Translations under genes and position numbers: made by a program
In this document: positions 43,719-52,792 of the stretch, in pieces
How the letters are laid out: each line of letters starts with the position of its first letter
How positions within the stretch are numbered: the first letter of the stretch is position 1
The notes under the pieces: generated by a model
The model's input: the letters and a program-made list of their open reading frames with translations, nothing else
What the model was told of the DNA's origin: nothing
The model's database searches: none
Origin: Acidipropionibacterium acidipropionici
GTDB taxonomy: Bacteria > Actinomycetota > Actinomycetes > Propionibacteriales > Propionibacteriaceae
Direction: 5' to 3'
Assembly (NCBI RefSeq): GCF_001441165.1
Contig: NZ_CP013126.1
Span: 1,455,551-1,519,550, forward strand
DNA length: 64,000 nucleotides

Positions 43719-45166
43719 TACTTGTACTCCAGGAACTCGTCGATCCCGACGGTCGATCCCTCCCGTCCGAGACCCGACTCCTTGACGCCGCCGAAGGGGG
43801 CGGCCGGGTTCGAGACCAGGCCGGAGTTCACCCCGACCATCCCGGTGTCGATCGCCTCGCTGATCGTCAGCGCCCGGTCGATGTCCTGGGAATAGACGTA
43901 TCCCACCAGCCCCGCCGAGGTGGCGTTGGCCAGTTCGACGGCCTCCTCCTCGGAGTCGAAGGGGGTGATCGCCGCCACCGGGCCGAAGATCTCGGTGGAC
44001 CACAGTTCGGAGTCGGGGCTGACCTCGGCCAGCACGGTGGGCGGGTAGAAGTAGCCGGGGCCGGACGCCGCGGCGCCCCCGGTGACCACTGTGGCGCCGC
44101 GCCCGACGGCGTCGTCGACCAGCCGGGAGACCTTCTCACGCCCGGCCTCGTCGATGAGCGGGCCCACCTCGACGCCGGGCTCCATGCCGTTGCCCACCGT
44201 CATCGCGGCCATCCGCTCCGCCAGCTTCTCGGCGAAGGGCTCGGCGATCCGGCGGTCGACCAGGATCCGGTTGGCCGCGGTGCAGGCCTCGCCCATATTG
44301 CGCATCTTGGCGTCCATCGCGCCCTGCACGGCCAGGTCCAGGTCGGCGTCGCGGCACACCACGAAGGCTGCATTGCCGCCGAGCTCCAGGGAGGTGCGCA
44401 TCACATGGGCGGCCGACTGCTCGAGCAGGATCCGGCCCACCGCCGTGGACCCGGTGAAGCTCACCTTCCTGGCGATGCCGCTGCTCATCCACGGCGTCAC
44501 CACCTCGGAGGCCGATGACGTCGTCACCACATTGAGCACGCCCTTCGGCAGCCCGGCCTCCTCGAGGATCGACGCCAGAGCCAGGGAGGTCAACGGCGTC
44601 TGCTCCGCGGGCTTGAAGACCATCGTGCAGCCGGCCGCGATCGCCGGGCCGATCTTGCGGGTGCCCATCGCCAGCGGGAAGTTCCACGGGGTGACGATCA
44701 CCACCGGCCCCACCGGCACCCGGGAGACCAGGATCCGGTTGGCCCCGTCGGGGGTGGTCGTCATGTCCCCGCCGATGCGCACCGCCTCCTCGCTGAACCA
44801 GCGCAGGAACTCGGCTCCGTAGTCCACCTCGCCGCGGGCATCGGCCAGGGGCTTGCCCATCTCGGCGGTCATCAGCCGGGCCAGCGACTCCTTGCGCTCG
44901 ATCACCAGGTCGTAGGACCGGCGCAGGATCTCGCTTCGATACCTGGGTGACGTCGTAGCCCAGTCGGCCTGGGCGGCTCCGGCCGCCTCGATGGCGGCCC
45001 GGGCGTCAGTTGCGTCTCCGTCGGCGGCCTGGGTGAGGACCTCGTTGGTGGCGGGATTCTCGACCGGGAAGGTCTTCCCGGTGCTCGACGGCCGCCGGAC
45101 GCCGTCGATGAGCAGTCCGGTCGGAGGCAGATCGGCGAGCGGTTCGGAGGGGGAGTGGCGGTGCAT
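43676..45166 (-). CDS. NAD(P)-dependent aldehyde dehydrogenase (succinate-semialdehyde type)
   Basis: 496 residues. Substrate and cofactor motifs: PWNFPLAMGTRKIGPA near 165, FTGSTAVGR near 245, catalytic Glu in LELGGNAAF near 270 and catalytic Cys in GEACTAANR near 304. The sequence is GabD-like, a group that also includes DoeC, the aspartate-semialdehyde dehydrogenase of ectoine breakdown. It follows the class III aminotransferase gene by 51 bp, so it most likely oxidises the semialdehyde made by that enzyme. Confidence 0.92.
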   Translation of the reverse strand: MHRHSPSEPLADLPPTGLLIDGVRRPSSTGKTFPVENPATNEVLTQAADGDATDARAAIEAAGAAQADWATTSPRYRSEILRRSYDLVIERKESLARLMTAEMGKPLADARGEVDYGAEFLRWFSEEAVRIGGDMTTTPDGANRILVSRVPVGPVVIVTPWNFPLAMGTRKIGPAIAAGCTMVFKPAEQTPLTSLALASILEEAGLPKGVLNVVTTSSASEVVTPWMSSGIARKVSFTGSTAVGRILLEQSAAHVMRTSLELGGNAAFVVCRDADLDLAVQGAMDAKMRNMGEACTAANRILVDRRIAEPFAEKLAERMAAMTVGNGMEPGVEVGPLIDEAGREKVSRLVDDAVGRGATVVTGGAAASGPGYFYPPTVLAEVSPDSELWSTEIFGPVAAITPFDSEEEAVELANATSAGLVGYVYSQDIDRALTISEAIDTGMVGVNSGLVSNPAAPFGGVKESGLGREGSTVGIDEFLEYKYYTVPRRSPSPLAD

Positions 45167-45217
45167 GAGGGGTCCTCTCGAGGTCGGGGGTGGGGCAGGA
45201 GCGGTCGGGACGCAGGA

Positions 45218-46519
45218 TCAGGCCGGGACGGCCACCACCTCGGGGGCCGACGTCGCGCTCGGCGCACCGAGCACGGACTCGACGGCGGCGGTGAGCCGCT
45301 CGGCCCCCAGCTCGATCTCCTCGGCGCTGACGTTGAGGGCCGGCACAGCGCGGACGACGTTGCCGTAGGGGCCGCAGGTGAGCACCAGGAGGTGCTCCCT
45401 CTCGGCCGCCTTGAGGACCGCTTTCGCGGTCTCGGGAGCCGGGCGGCCGTCGGGGGTGACGAACTCCAGGGCCCTCATGACGCCGACCCCGCGGGCCTGC
45501 CCCACCTCGGCGAAGCGGTCCTCCAGCGGGGCCAGGAGGCGTCCGAGGGCCTCGCCCCGGGTGCCGGCGTTGTCGACCAGGTGTTCATCGGCGATGACCC
45601 GCAGGGTCTCGGCCCCGGCGGCGGCGCACACCGCGTTACCGCCGTAGGTGCCGCCCTGGGAACCGGGCCACGCGGTCTCCATGATCGCCGTCGGCGCGGC
45701 GATGGCCGAGATCGGGAAGCCGCTGGCGATGCCCTTGGCCATCGTCATGATGTCGGGGGTGACGCCGTCGGCCAGCTGGTGGGACCAGAACCTCCCGGTC
45801 TTGCCGGCCCCGGCCTGCACCTCATCGAAGATGAGCATGATCCCGTGCTCGTCGGCCAGTTCCCGCAGGCCCTTGAGGAAGGCCGGCGGAGTCCGGACGT
45901 AGCCGCCGTCTCCCTGGACCGGCTCGATGAGGAAGGCCGCGGTTTCCTTCGGCATGGTCTGGGTGTGGAAGATGAAGTCGAGCTGGTCCAGGCAGAACTC
46001 GACGGTCTGGTCGACGCTCCATCCGTAGCGGAAGGCGTTCGGGTAGGGGGCGAAGTGCACCCCGCCCATCAGCGGCCCGAAGCCGGAGCGGACGTGGAGG
46101 CCCGCCGAGGTGACCGACGCCGCGGCCATCGTCCGGCCGTGGAAGCCGCCCTGGAAGGCGATGATGTTGGGACGTCCGGTCGCCATCCGGGCCAGCCGGA
46201 TCGCGGACTCGACGGCCTCGGAGCCGGAGTTGGAGAAGAACAGGGAGTCCAGGGACTCGGGGAGCACCTTCGACAGCTCGCCGATGAAGTCGAACATGGG
46301 CTGGTGGCGCACCGTGGTGGCCTGGGCGTGGATCACCTTGCCGACCTGTTCCCGTGCGGCGGCGACCACTCGGGGGTGGCAGTGGCCGGTGCTCGTCACA
46401 CCGATGCCGGTGGAGAAGTCCAGATAGGCCTCTCCGGAGGCGTCGTAGATCCAGGATCCCTGCGCGTGATCGACGAGAACCGATGAGGACTGTGTGAGAA
46501 CGGGGCTGAGGCTGGCCAT
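45218..46519 (-). CDS. Class III aminotransferase (GABA / diaminobutyrate transaminase-like)
   Basis: 433 residues from ATG 46519 with GGGAGGGA upstream. FFSNSGSEAVESAIRLARMAT near 95-115 (phosphate loop), AFQGGFHGRTMAAASV near 125, IFDEVQAGAGKTG near 230 (Asp of the PLP ring) and MTMAKGIASGFP near 258 (PLP Lys) are all present. Relatives use GABA, ornithine or 2,4-diaminobutyrate (DoeD) and give semialdehydes. It is divergent from the GntR regulator gene, with a GntR-type motif in the gap. Confidence 0.92.
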   Translation of the reverse strand: MASLSPVLTQSSSVLVDHAQGSWIYDASGEAYLDFSTGIGVTSTGHCHPRVVAAAREQVGKVIHAQATTVRHQPMFDFIGELSKVLPESLDSLFFSNSGSEAVESAIRLARMATGRPNIIAFQGGFHGRTMAAASVTSAGLHVRSGFGPLMGGVHFAPYPNAFRYGWSVDQTVEFCLDQLDFIFHTQTMPKETAAFLIEPVQGDGGYVRTPPAFLKGLRELADEHGIMLIFDEVQAGAGKTGRFWSHQLADGVTPDIMTMAKGIASGFPISAIAAPTAIMETAWPGSQGGTYGGNAVCAAAGAETLRVIADEHLVDNAGTRGEALGRLLAPLEDRFAEVGQARGVGVMRALEFVTPDGRPAPETAKAVLKAAEREHLLVLTCGPYGNVVRAVPALNVSAEEIELGAERLTAAVESVLGAPSATSAPEVVAVPA

Positions 46520-46596
46520 GGTGATCCCTCCCGATGGTCGGACGGGGGCGTCCGACGAGTGATGTCGCGGCGACGTCATCGCCTGCACGATGTGTT

Positions 46597-46610
46597 GATT
46601 GTTGACAATA
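46597..46610. promoter_or_regulatory. GntR-type operator C, aminotransferase/regulator gap
   Basis: GATTGTTGACAATA contains the near-perfect palindrome ATTGTTGACAAT, the cleanest half-site pair in the set. It lies 78 bp from the aminotransferase ATG and 137 bp from the regulator ATG, so it could govern both. Confidence 0.6.
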
Positions 46611-46746
46611 CTACGTTGCCAGTTGACCACGAACCGCATAGGCTTTGTCAAGGCGGCCGCCACGGCGGTCCGACAGGTGGGCACGGAGCCCCCCGGGCCG
46701 GGGAGGAACCCGGCGTCCCGACCCGTTCGAAGGGCATGGCGCGATC

Positions 46747-47445
46747 ATGAAGGAAGCAGACCTGAGCGGCCTGAAGGTGCAGGTGAAGCCGACCTCGGCG
46801 CTGGTGCACGACCGCCTGCGCGAGCTGGTGCTCTCGGGATCCTTCGGGCCCGGCGAACAGCTCAACGAGGCGCGCCTGGCGTCGGCCTTCGGGGTGAGTC
46901 GCGGGCCGGTGCGCGAGGCTCTCCAGCGTCTCATCTCCGACGGCCTGCTGGTCTCGATCCGCAATCGCGGCGTCTTCGTCGCCCAGCTGGGGGCCGACGA
47001 CATCCGCGACATCTACTTCATGCGGCGGGTCCTGGAGTCCGAGGCCTTCCTCCAGCTCCAGGAGCACCACGAGGCGGTTCTGGTGGATCAGCTGCGCGGG
47101 ATCATGTACCGGATGGAGCGCAGCATCCGGCGTTCCGACTGGCATCAGGTCGGCATCGACGACATGGACTTCCACAGGACCGTCATCGACGCCGTCGGGA
47201 GCCCACGGATGACCGAGGTGTTCGGCACCCTGCTGGCGCAGTCGACGATCTGCGTGATGAACCTGCGCACCGCTTACCCCGAGCCGCAGGGCCTGGTGGA
47301 CGAGCACGACAGGCTCGTCACGCAGATGCAGGGGGACGATCCGCAGGCCCTCCTGCAGGAGGTGGCCTGGCACATGTCCTCGGCGACCGACCGGCTCACC
47401 GAGTTGCTGGAGCACGGCGAGGACGAGGTGCTCCTGAAGGCCTGA
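46747..47445 (+). CDS. GntR-family transcriptional regulator, FadR/FCD subfamily
   Basis: 232 residues from ATG 46747; the frame is open upstream but without an RBS. The winged helix spans about 18-75 (VHDRLRELVLSGSFGPGEQLNEARLASAFGVSRGPVREALQRL, then NRGVFVA). The C-terminal FCD domain shows the metal-site pattern DFHRTVIDAVG near 140 and His residues near EHDRLV and WHMSS. Such proteins respond to organic acids or amino acid intermediates. It lies in the middle of the amino-acid catabolic region and is the only GntR gene in the window, so it is the probable reader of the TGTTGAC motifs. Confidence 0.92.
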   Translation: MKEADLSGLKVQVKPTSALVHDRLRELVLSGSFGPGEQLNEARLASAFGVSRGPVREALQRLISDGLLVSIRNRGVFVAQLGADDIRDIYFMRRVLESEAFLQLQEHHEAVLVDQLRGIMYRMERSIRRSDWHQVGIDDMDFHRTVIDAVGSPRMTEVFGTLLAQSTICVMNLRTAYPEPQGLVDEHDRLVTQMQGDDPQALLQEVAWHMSSATDRLTELLEHGEDEVLLKA

Positions 47446-47536
47446 GGCTCCGACCCTCGCCGCGGTCTGAGTCGGGGCTGTAACAACTGCTCGACATCTC
47501 ATCGACACCGGGCCGAACAGCGTCAATCCAGTCGTA

Positions 47537-47555
47537 ATCTGTCGACAGTTGACGA
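47537..47555. promoter_or_regulatory. GntR-type operator D, before the M24 operon
   Basis: ATCTGTCGACAGTTGACGA with the perfect palindrome CTGTCGACAG. It overlaps the likely -10 TAATCT (47535-47540) and ends 13 bp before ATG 47569, so binding would block transcription. Confidence 0.65.
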
Positions 47556-47568
47556 CTTGGGAGGGCCG

Positions 47569-48807
47569 ATGGCAGACGGCGGGAACAGCACCAGGACCGC
47601 GACGGACGCCGTGGGCGAGACGGACGCCGTGGGCATTGCGCCGCAGGAGTACCGCGACAGGATCGAGAAGGTCCGCGGCCGGATGGTCGAGACAGGCCTG
47701 GACGCCCTGCTGGTCACCGATCCCTGCAACCTCTACTACCTCATCGGCTACAACGCATGGTCCTTCTACATGCCGCAGTGCCTCTACATCACCGCCGACG
47801 GGGAGCTCGAGTTCCTGGCCCGCGAGATGGACGCGCTGGGTGCCGGGGACACCTCGTGGCTGCCCGACGAGCACGTCCACCCGTATCCCGAGGCCCTCGT
47901 CCACCGTCCCGACTCCCACCCCTACGAGTGGATCGCCGCCCGGCTGCGGGAACTCGGCATCACCGACCTGCCCGGACCGACGATCGGCATGGAGCTCGAC
48001 GAGGACTTCCTCACCCCGCGCGGCTACCTCGCGCTGGCGTCCGCCCTGCCGGAGTGCACGCTGGTCGACAGCCACGAGCTGGTCAACTGGGTGCGGGCCG
48101 TCAAGTCCCCGGCCGAGCTCGAACTCATGCGCACCGCCGGCACCGTCACCGAGCACGTCGTCACCACCGCCATCGACGCCCTGGCCTCCGGACGCCGCCA
48201 GTGCGACGTCGTCGCCGAGATCCAGGCCGCGCAGGCCGCCGGCACACCCCAGATCGGCGGCGACTACCCGGCCATCGTCCCGCTGATGGCCACCGGGAAG
48301 TCCGCCGGGACGCCGCACCTCACCTGGAGCGACAAGCCGCTCGTGCACGGCGAGACCGTCGTTCTCGAACTGTGCGGGGTGCACAGGCGCTACCACGTCC
48401 CCTGCGCCCGCACCGTCAGCCTCGGCACCCCGGGCCGGGATCTGGCAAGGATGGCCGACGTCGTCGGCGAGGGCATCGAGGCCGCCCTGGGGGCCGTGCG
48501 CCCCGGCGTCACCGCCGAGTCCGTCGAGGCCGCCTGGCGAACGGTGCTCGACCGCCACGGCCTGGCCAAGGCATCGCGGATCGGCTACTCGATCGGCATC
48601 GGATACCCGCCCGACTGGGGAGAGCACACCATCAGCCTGCGCCCCGGCGACCAGACCGTCCTGGCCGAGGGGATGACCTTCCACCTCATCGTCGGGATGT
48701 GGATGGACGGCTGGGGATACGACCTGTCGGAGGCCATCGGCGTGACGGCCGACGGCGTCGAGAGATTCACCCACCTTCCCCAGATCCTCACCGTCAAGGA
48801 GGCCTGA
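47569..48807 (+). CDS. M24 creatinase-fold hydrolase, DoeA/EutD (ectoine hydrolase)-like
   Basis: 412 residues from ATG 47569 with GGGAGG upstream. The N-terminal domain (about 20-160) and the pita-bread domain (about 170-405) of the M24 family are recognisable. The usual metal ligands are missing: where aminopeptidase P has Asp residues the sequence reads VLELCGVHRRYHVPCARTV, and the metal-His strand is replaced by GYSIGIGYPPDWGEH. Non-metal hydrolases of this fold include creatinase and the ectoine hydrolases DoeA/EutD, which this resembles as far as I recall the family. It starts an operon with an aminotransferase and an M20 deacylase. Confidence 0.78.
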   Translation: MADGGNSTRTATDAVGETDAVGIAPQEYRDRIEKVRGRMVETGLDALLVTDPCNLYYLIGYNAWSFYMPQCLYITADGELEFLAREMDALGAGDTSWLPDEHVHPYPEALVHRPDSHPYEWIAARLRELGITDLPGPTIGMELDEDFLTPRGYLALASALPECTLVDSHELVNWVRAVKSPAELELMRTAGTVTEHVVTTAIDALASGRRQCDVVAEIQAAQAAGTPQIGGDYPAIVPLMATGKSAGTPHLTWSDKPLVHGETVVLELCGVHRRYHVPCARTVSLGTPGRDLARMADVVGEGIEAALGAVRPGVTAESVEAAWRTVLDRHGLAKASRIGYSIGIGYPPDWGEHTISLRPGDQTVLAEGMTFHLIVGMWMDGWGYDLSEAIGVTADGVERFTHLPQILTVKEA

Positions 48808-48808
48808 C

Positions 48809-50074
48809 ATGACCGCCGTCTCACCGACCACGCAGCTCGGGACCGCACAGCTCACATCCCCCGCCCTTCCGCTGGCCACCCGGACCTCCGGCCTGGTGGG
48901 CTCGATCATCGACTCCAGCACCTCACTGCTGGAGAGCCTGGGACACCCGGTGATCAACTTCGCCATGGGCAGCCCCGCCCCCGAGGCCATCGAGTCGGCC
49001 GATCTGGCCGACGTCGCGTCGGGACTGTTCACCCGCGGACGCACCGACCTGTACGGCTACGCCGCCAGCGAGGGGGACTTCGCGCTGCGGACCCTCCTGA
49101 TGGACATGCTCCACCAGACCGACCCCGACGACAGCCCCGACCCCGCCGGCATCGTCATCACCGCCGGGGGGATGCAGGGCCTGGACATCGCCGGGAAGCT
49201 GTTCATCGAGCCCGACTCCCTGGTCGTCGTCGAGTCGCCCACCTACACCAACGGGTCGGCGGTGGCGCTGAGCTACCAGGCCCGATTGCTGGAGATCGGG
49301 ATGGATGACGACGGGATGGACGTCGACGCCCTGGAGCGCGAGATCGACCGGATCGGCGAGACGCCCCGGATGATCTACACCGTCCCGACCTTCCAGAACC
49401 CCAGCGGCACCACGCTGAGCGTCGAACGGCGTCGCCGGCTCATCGAACTGGCGCGACGCTGGGGATCGGTGATCGTCGAGGACGACCCCTACGGTCTGCT
49501 CGGCTTCGCCGGCCAGCGGGTACCCAGCATCCGCAGCCTGTCGGGTCGCGACCCCCTGGTGTTCACCGTGCGGACCTTCTCCAAGATCATGGCGCCCGGA
49601 CTGCGGGTCGGCTGGGTGGACTGCGACCCCTCGCTGCGCGATCTCATCATCGCCGCCAAGCAGGCCCTGGACACCTGCACCAACTTCCCGATGCAGAAGC
49701 TCGTCGCCGGTTACCTGTCCGAGGGCTTCATGCCCGGGCACCTTGAGAGCCTGCGCTCCCAGTACCGCAGCCGGAAGGAGGCCATGTGCGCCGCGCTCTC
49801 GCACCACCTGGGCGACGTCGCGCACTGGACCGATCCCGAGGGCGGCTTCTTCATCTGGGTGACCTTCGACGATCCCCGGGTCGACGCCGAGGAGCTGTTC
49901 CGGGCCGGGCTGGACGCCGGGGTGGCGTTCATCCCCGGGTCGGCCTTCTCGCCGACCGGCAGATTCGGGAACTCCATGAGGCTGTGCTTCGCCTCCCAGT
50001 CCCTGGCCGACATCGAGGAGGGCGTCGCCCGGCTGGGAGCCGCCTACCGGAATCTCTGCGCGGAGGAGTCATGA
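48809..50074 (+). CDS. PLP-dependent aminotransferase, class I/II (2-aminoadipate type)
   Basis: 421 residues; ATG one base after the M24 stop. INFAMGSPAPE near 48, ITAGGMQGLDIAGKLF near 112, PTFQNPSGTTLS near 190 (Asn), EDDPYGLL near 225 (Asp-Tyr) and RTFSKIMAPGLRVGW near 252 (PLP Lys) are present. It has no DNA-binding domain and thus is not a MocR regulator. The family works on 2-aminoadipate, aromatic and branched amino acids. In this operon it probably transaminates the amino acid released by the M24 and M20 enzymes. Confidence 0.9.
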   Translation: MTAVSPTTQLGTAQLTSPALPLATRTSGLVGSIIDSSTSLLESLGHPVINFAMGSPAPEAIESADLADVASGLFTRGRTDLYGYAASEGDFALRTLLMDMLHQTDPDDSPDPAGIVITAGGMQGLDIAGKLFIEPDSLVVVESPTYTNGSAVALSYQARLLEIGMDDDGMDVDALEREIDRIGETPRMIYTVPTFQNPSGTTLSVERRRRLIELARRWGSVIVEDDPYGLLGFAGQRVPSIRSLSGRDPLVFTVRTFSKIMAPGLRVGWVDCDPSLRDLIIAAKQALDTCTNFPMQKLVAGYLSEGFMPGHLESLRSQYRSRKEAMCAALSHHLGDVAHWTDPEGGFFIWVTFDDPRVDAEELFRAGLDAGVAFIPGSAFSPTGRFGNSMRLCFASQSLADIEEGVARLGAAYRNLCAEES

Positions 50075-51267
50075 TGAGCCGGGCCGACGTCGTGGACCTG
50101 ACCTGCCGACTGATCGGCGCCGCCAGTGAGAACCCGCCCGGCAACGAGGCCGCCGTGGTCGACGAGCTCGCCCGGATCGCCGACGAGCTGGGACTGACCT
50201 GCCGGGTGGAGCCGGCCCTGGACCGGGGCCGTTCGAATGTCCTGGTCAGCGCCGTGCCGCTGCGCGACGGGGCGCCGAAGGTGCTCCTGCTGGGCCACAG
50301 CGACGTCGTCCCGGCCGGGCCGGGCTGGACCCGCGACCCCTTCACGGGGGTAGTCGAGGACGGACGGATCTACGGGCGCGGGGCCGCCGACACGAAGGGC
50401 GGCGTGGCTGCCGCGCTGGTGGCGCTGAGCCAGTGCGAGGTCGGTGAGGTCGACGTCGTGGTGGCCGTGACCCCCGATGAGGAGGAGGGCGGGCGCGGCG
50501 CCCAGAAGCTGGTGGCCGCCCACCCCGAGTGGGATGTGCGGGCCTGCCTGGTGCTCGAGCCCACCGACCTCCAGGTGGTGAGGGCGTCGAAGGGCAACTC
50601 CTACCATCTGGTCGATCTGGCCGGCGTCGCCGCCCACGCGAGCAATCCCGACAACGGCCGAAGCGCCGTGACGGCGGCCGCCCGGGTGGTACTGGAGATC
50701 GCGCGCTGGCACGCTGAGCTGACGCGCGAACAGGACCCGCTCATCGGGCCGCCGAGCTGGAATGTGGGTCTGATCCAGGGCGGATCCGGCACCGCCGTCG
50801 TGCCGGACAGCTGCCGGATCAGCATCGACCGGCGGCTGGCCGCCGACCAGACGGCGGCGTCGGTGGAGCAGGAGCTCGTTGACCGGCTCAAGGGCCTGGG
50901 GCTGGAGTCCCAGGGGATCGTCGCGACGGTCAGCACGCAGATGGAGATGCCGGGCTTCGTCACTGCTGCCGACGACCCGTTCGTGGCGCGAATCCATCGG
51001 ATCGCATCGGTGGTCACGGGCCAGAACCTGCCCGTGGCGGGGTGGCCGGCGGCCTGCGACGGAGGCTTCGTCTCGCGTGCCTGGCCGGGTGCCGCGATCG
51101 TGATCTGCGGGCCCGGAGACATCGCCATGCAGGCCCACCGCCCCGACGAATCCGTGGCCGTCGTGGAGGTGGAGCACGCGGTGCAGATCTACCGGCGCAC
51201 CATTGCGGAAATCTGCAAAGAATCCACCGTGACGCCATTCAGATCAGGCCGCAGCAGTATCGCCTGA
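50071..51267 (+). CDS. M20 family metallo-deacylase/peptidase (ArgE/DapE-like)
   Basis: 398 residues from ATG 50071, which overlaps the aminotransferase stop (ATGA) and has GGAGGAG upstream. Metal ligands appear in LLLGHSDVVPAG near 72, GRGAADTKGGVAAAL near 105, PDEEEGG near 137 (general base Glu) and LEPTDLQ near 162; a late His lies in QAHRPDESV near 370. The dimerisation domain sits between 170 and 290. Such enzymes remove acyl groups from N-acyl amino acids. Here it probably deacylates the product of the M24 hydrolase. Confidence 0.9.
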   Translation: MMSRADVVDLTCRLIGAASENPPGNEAAVVDELARIADELGLTCRVEPALDRGRSNVLVSAVPLRDGAPKVLLLGHSDVVPAGPGWTRDPFTGVVEDGRIYGRGAADTKGGVAAALVALSQCEVGEVDVVVAVTPDEEEGGRGAQKLVAAHPEWDVRACLVLEPTDLQVVRASKGNSYHLVDLAGVAAHASNPDNGRSAVTAAARVVLEIARWHAELTREQDPLIGPPSWNVGLIQGGSGTAVVPDSCRISIDRRLAADQTAASVEQELVDRLKGLGLESQGIVATVSTQMEMPGFVTAADDPFVARIHRIASVVTGQNLPVAGWPAACDGGFVSRAWPGAAIVICGPGDIAMQAHRPDESVAVVEVEHAVQIYRRTIAEICKESTVTPFRSGRSSIA

Positions 51268-51346
51268 ATCCTGCATCGTGAGCAGCCGGGGCTTGACTGG
51301 TCCTCGACGAGCGATAACCTCGAACAGTCTGACGGAAGGTAAAACT

Positions 51347-52768
51347 ATGACCGACCAGGTGACCGCTGATCGAGAATCGGCAACCACTGCGACGGGCACG
51401 GCGTTCGAAGATCTGCCATCCCGTTCAGTGATCAAACATGCGGTGGCGGCGTCAGCCTTGGGGAATGCCACAGAATGGTATGACTACGGAGTTTACGCTG
51501 TCACGGCGACATATATCGGCACGCACTTCTTCCCGGGCGAGCACGCGGCATTGTTGACGCTGGCCACGCTGGCCGTGTCCTTCGTGGTGCGCCCCCTGGG
51601 CGGGTTCTTCTGGGGGCCGTTGGGCGACAGGGTGGGGCGCAAACGCGTGCTCTCCCTGACGATCCTCCTGATGGCCGGGGCGACCTTCTGCATCGGCCTG
51701 CTGCCGACCACCGACACGATCGGCGTGGGGGCTCCGCTGCTGCTCATCCTGCTCCGTCTCATCCAGGGCTTCTCCACCGGAGGGGAGTACGGCGGGGCGG
51801 CCACCTTCATGGCTGAATACGCCCCCGACAAGCGGCGCGGCCTCTACGGCTCCTTCCTGGAGTTCGGCACGCTGGGCGGCATGGCACTGGGCACCGGCGT
51901 CGTGCTCATCCTTCAGGGGGTGCTCAGCGCCGGTGCGATGGACTCCTGGGGATGGCGACTGCCGTTCTTCCTTGCGGGCCCGCTGGGCCTGATCGGCATG
52001 TACCTGAGGACCCGGCTCGACGAGACCCCCGTCTTCCAGGACCTCGATGACGCCGGGGAGAGCCAGGACTCGGCCGGTCACGGCCTCATCGACCTGGTCC
52101 GCGACTACTGGCGCCAGATCCTGGTGATGGCCGGCATGGTGATCGCCCTCAACGTCGCCAATTACACGCTGCTCACCTACATGCCGACCTACCTGGAGCA
52201 CCAGATCGGGATGGGGTCGTCCCAGTCGCTCATCGTGATTCTGGTGGGCGAGCTCGTCATGATGGCCGTGATCCCCTTCAGCGGATACCTCTCCGACTTC
52301 GTCGGACGCAAGAAGCTGTGGTGGGTGTCCACAATCGGACTGGTGGTCTTCGCGTATCCGATGTTCCGCCTCATGGGTCAGGGATTCGGGGCCGCCATGC
52401 TTGCATTCGCCATTCTCGGGCTGCTGTACATTCCGCAGCTCTCGACGATCTCGGCGACCTTCCCGGCAATGTTCCCGGCACATGTCCGGTTCACCGGATT
52501 CGCCGTCACCTACAACGTGTTCACCGCCATCTTCGGCGGCACCGCCGCGGCGGTCAACGAGGGGATCGTCTCGTCCACCGGATTCCTGGAGTTCCCGGCC
52601 GTCTACATGATGGCGGCTTGCCTCATCGGGGCCATCTGCCTGGCCTTCCTCAAGGAGACAGCGGGCACCTCCCTGCACGGTACCGAGGTGCCGGAATCGG
52701 TCCCCGGCGACTTCGGAGGAGACGCCGTCCGCGAGGAGACCCGGGCTCTGGAGGCCTGCGGCCGCTGA
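51347..52768 (+). CDS. MFS transporter, metabolite:H+ symporter (MHS) family
   Basis: 473 residues from ATG 51347 with GGAAGGTAAAACT upstream. ALGNATEWYDYGVYAVTAT near 37, the loop GPLGDRVGRKRVLS near 88 and RLIQGFSTGGEYGGAATFMAEYAPDKRRG near 130 are the MHS signature. Twelve helices are predicted. Members import betaine-like solutes, proline/ectoine (ProP) or organic acids. At the end of the catabolic region, it could bring in a second form of the substrate or an intermediate; it is separated by 79 bp and may have its own promoter. No GntR-type motif was seen directly upstream. Confidence 0.9.
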   Translation: MTDQVTADRESATTATGTAFEDLPSRSVIKHAVAASALGNATEWYDYGVYAVTATYIGTHFFPGEHAALLTLATLAVSFVVRPLGGFFWGPLGDRVGRKRVLSLTILLMAGATFCIGLLPTTDTIGVGAPLLLILLRLIQGFSTGGEYGGAATFMAEYAPDKRRGLYGSFLEFGTLGGMALGTGVVLILQGVLSAGAMDSWGWRLPFFLAGPLGLIGMYLRTRLDETPVFQDLDDAGESQDSAGHGLIDLVRDYWRQILVMAGMVIALNVANYTLLTYMPTYLEHQIGMGSSQSLIVILVGELVMMAVIPFSGYLSDFVGRKKLWWVSTIGLVVFAYPMFRLMGQGFGAAMLAFAILGLLYIPQLSTISATFPAMFPAHVRFTGFAVTYNVFTAIFGGTAAAVNEGIVSSTGFLEFPAVYMMAACLIGAICLAFLKETAGTSLHGTEVPESVPGDFGGDAVREETRALEACGR

Positions 52769-52792
52769 TCCCGGCGGGCCTGTGAAGCGGGG

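Noticed and set aside
46648-49044. 798-codon minus-strand open frame
   Set aside because: It is the shadow of the GntR, M24 and aminotransferase genes in high-GC DNA; composition is low quality and no domain is present. The same applies to long antisense frames at 38241-39779, 60915-62651 and 26258-28234.
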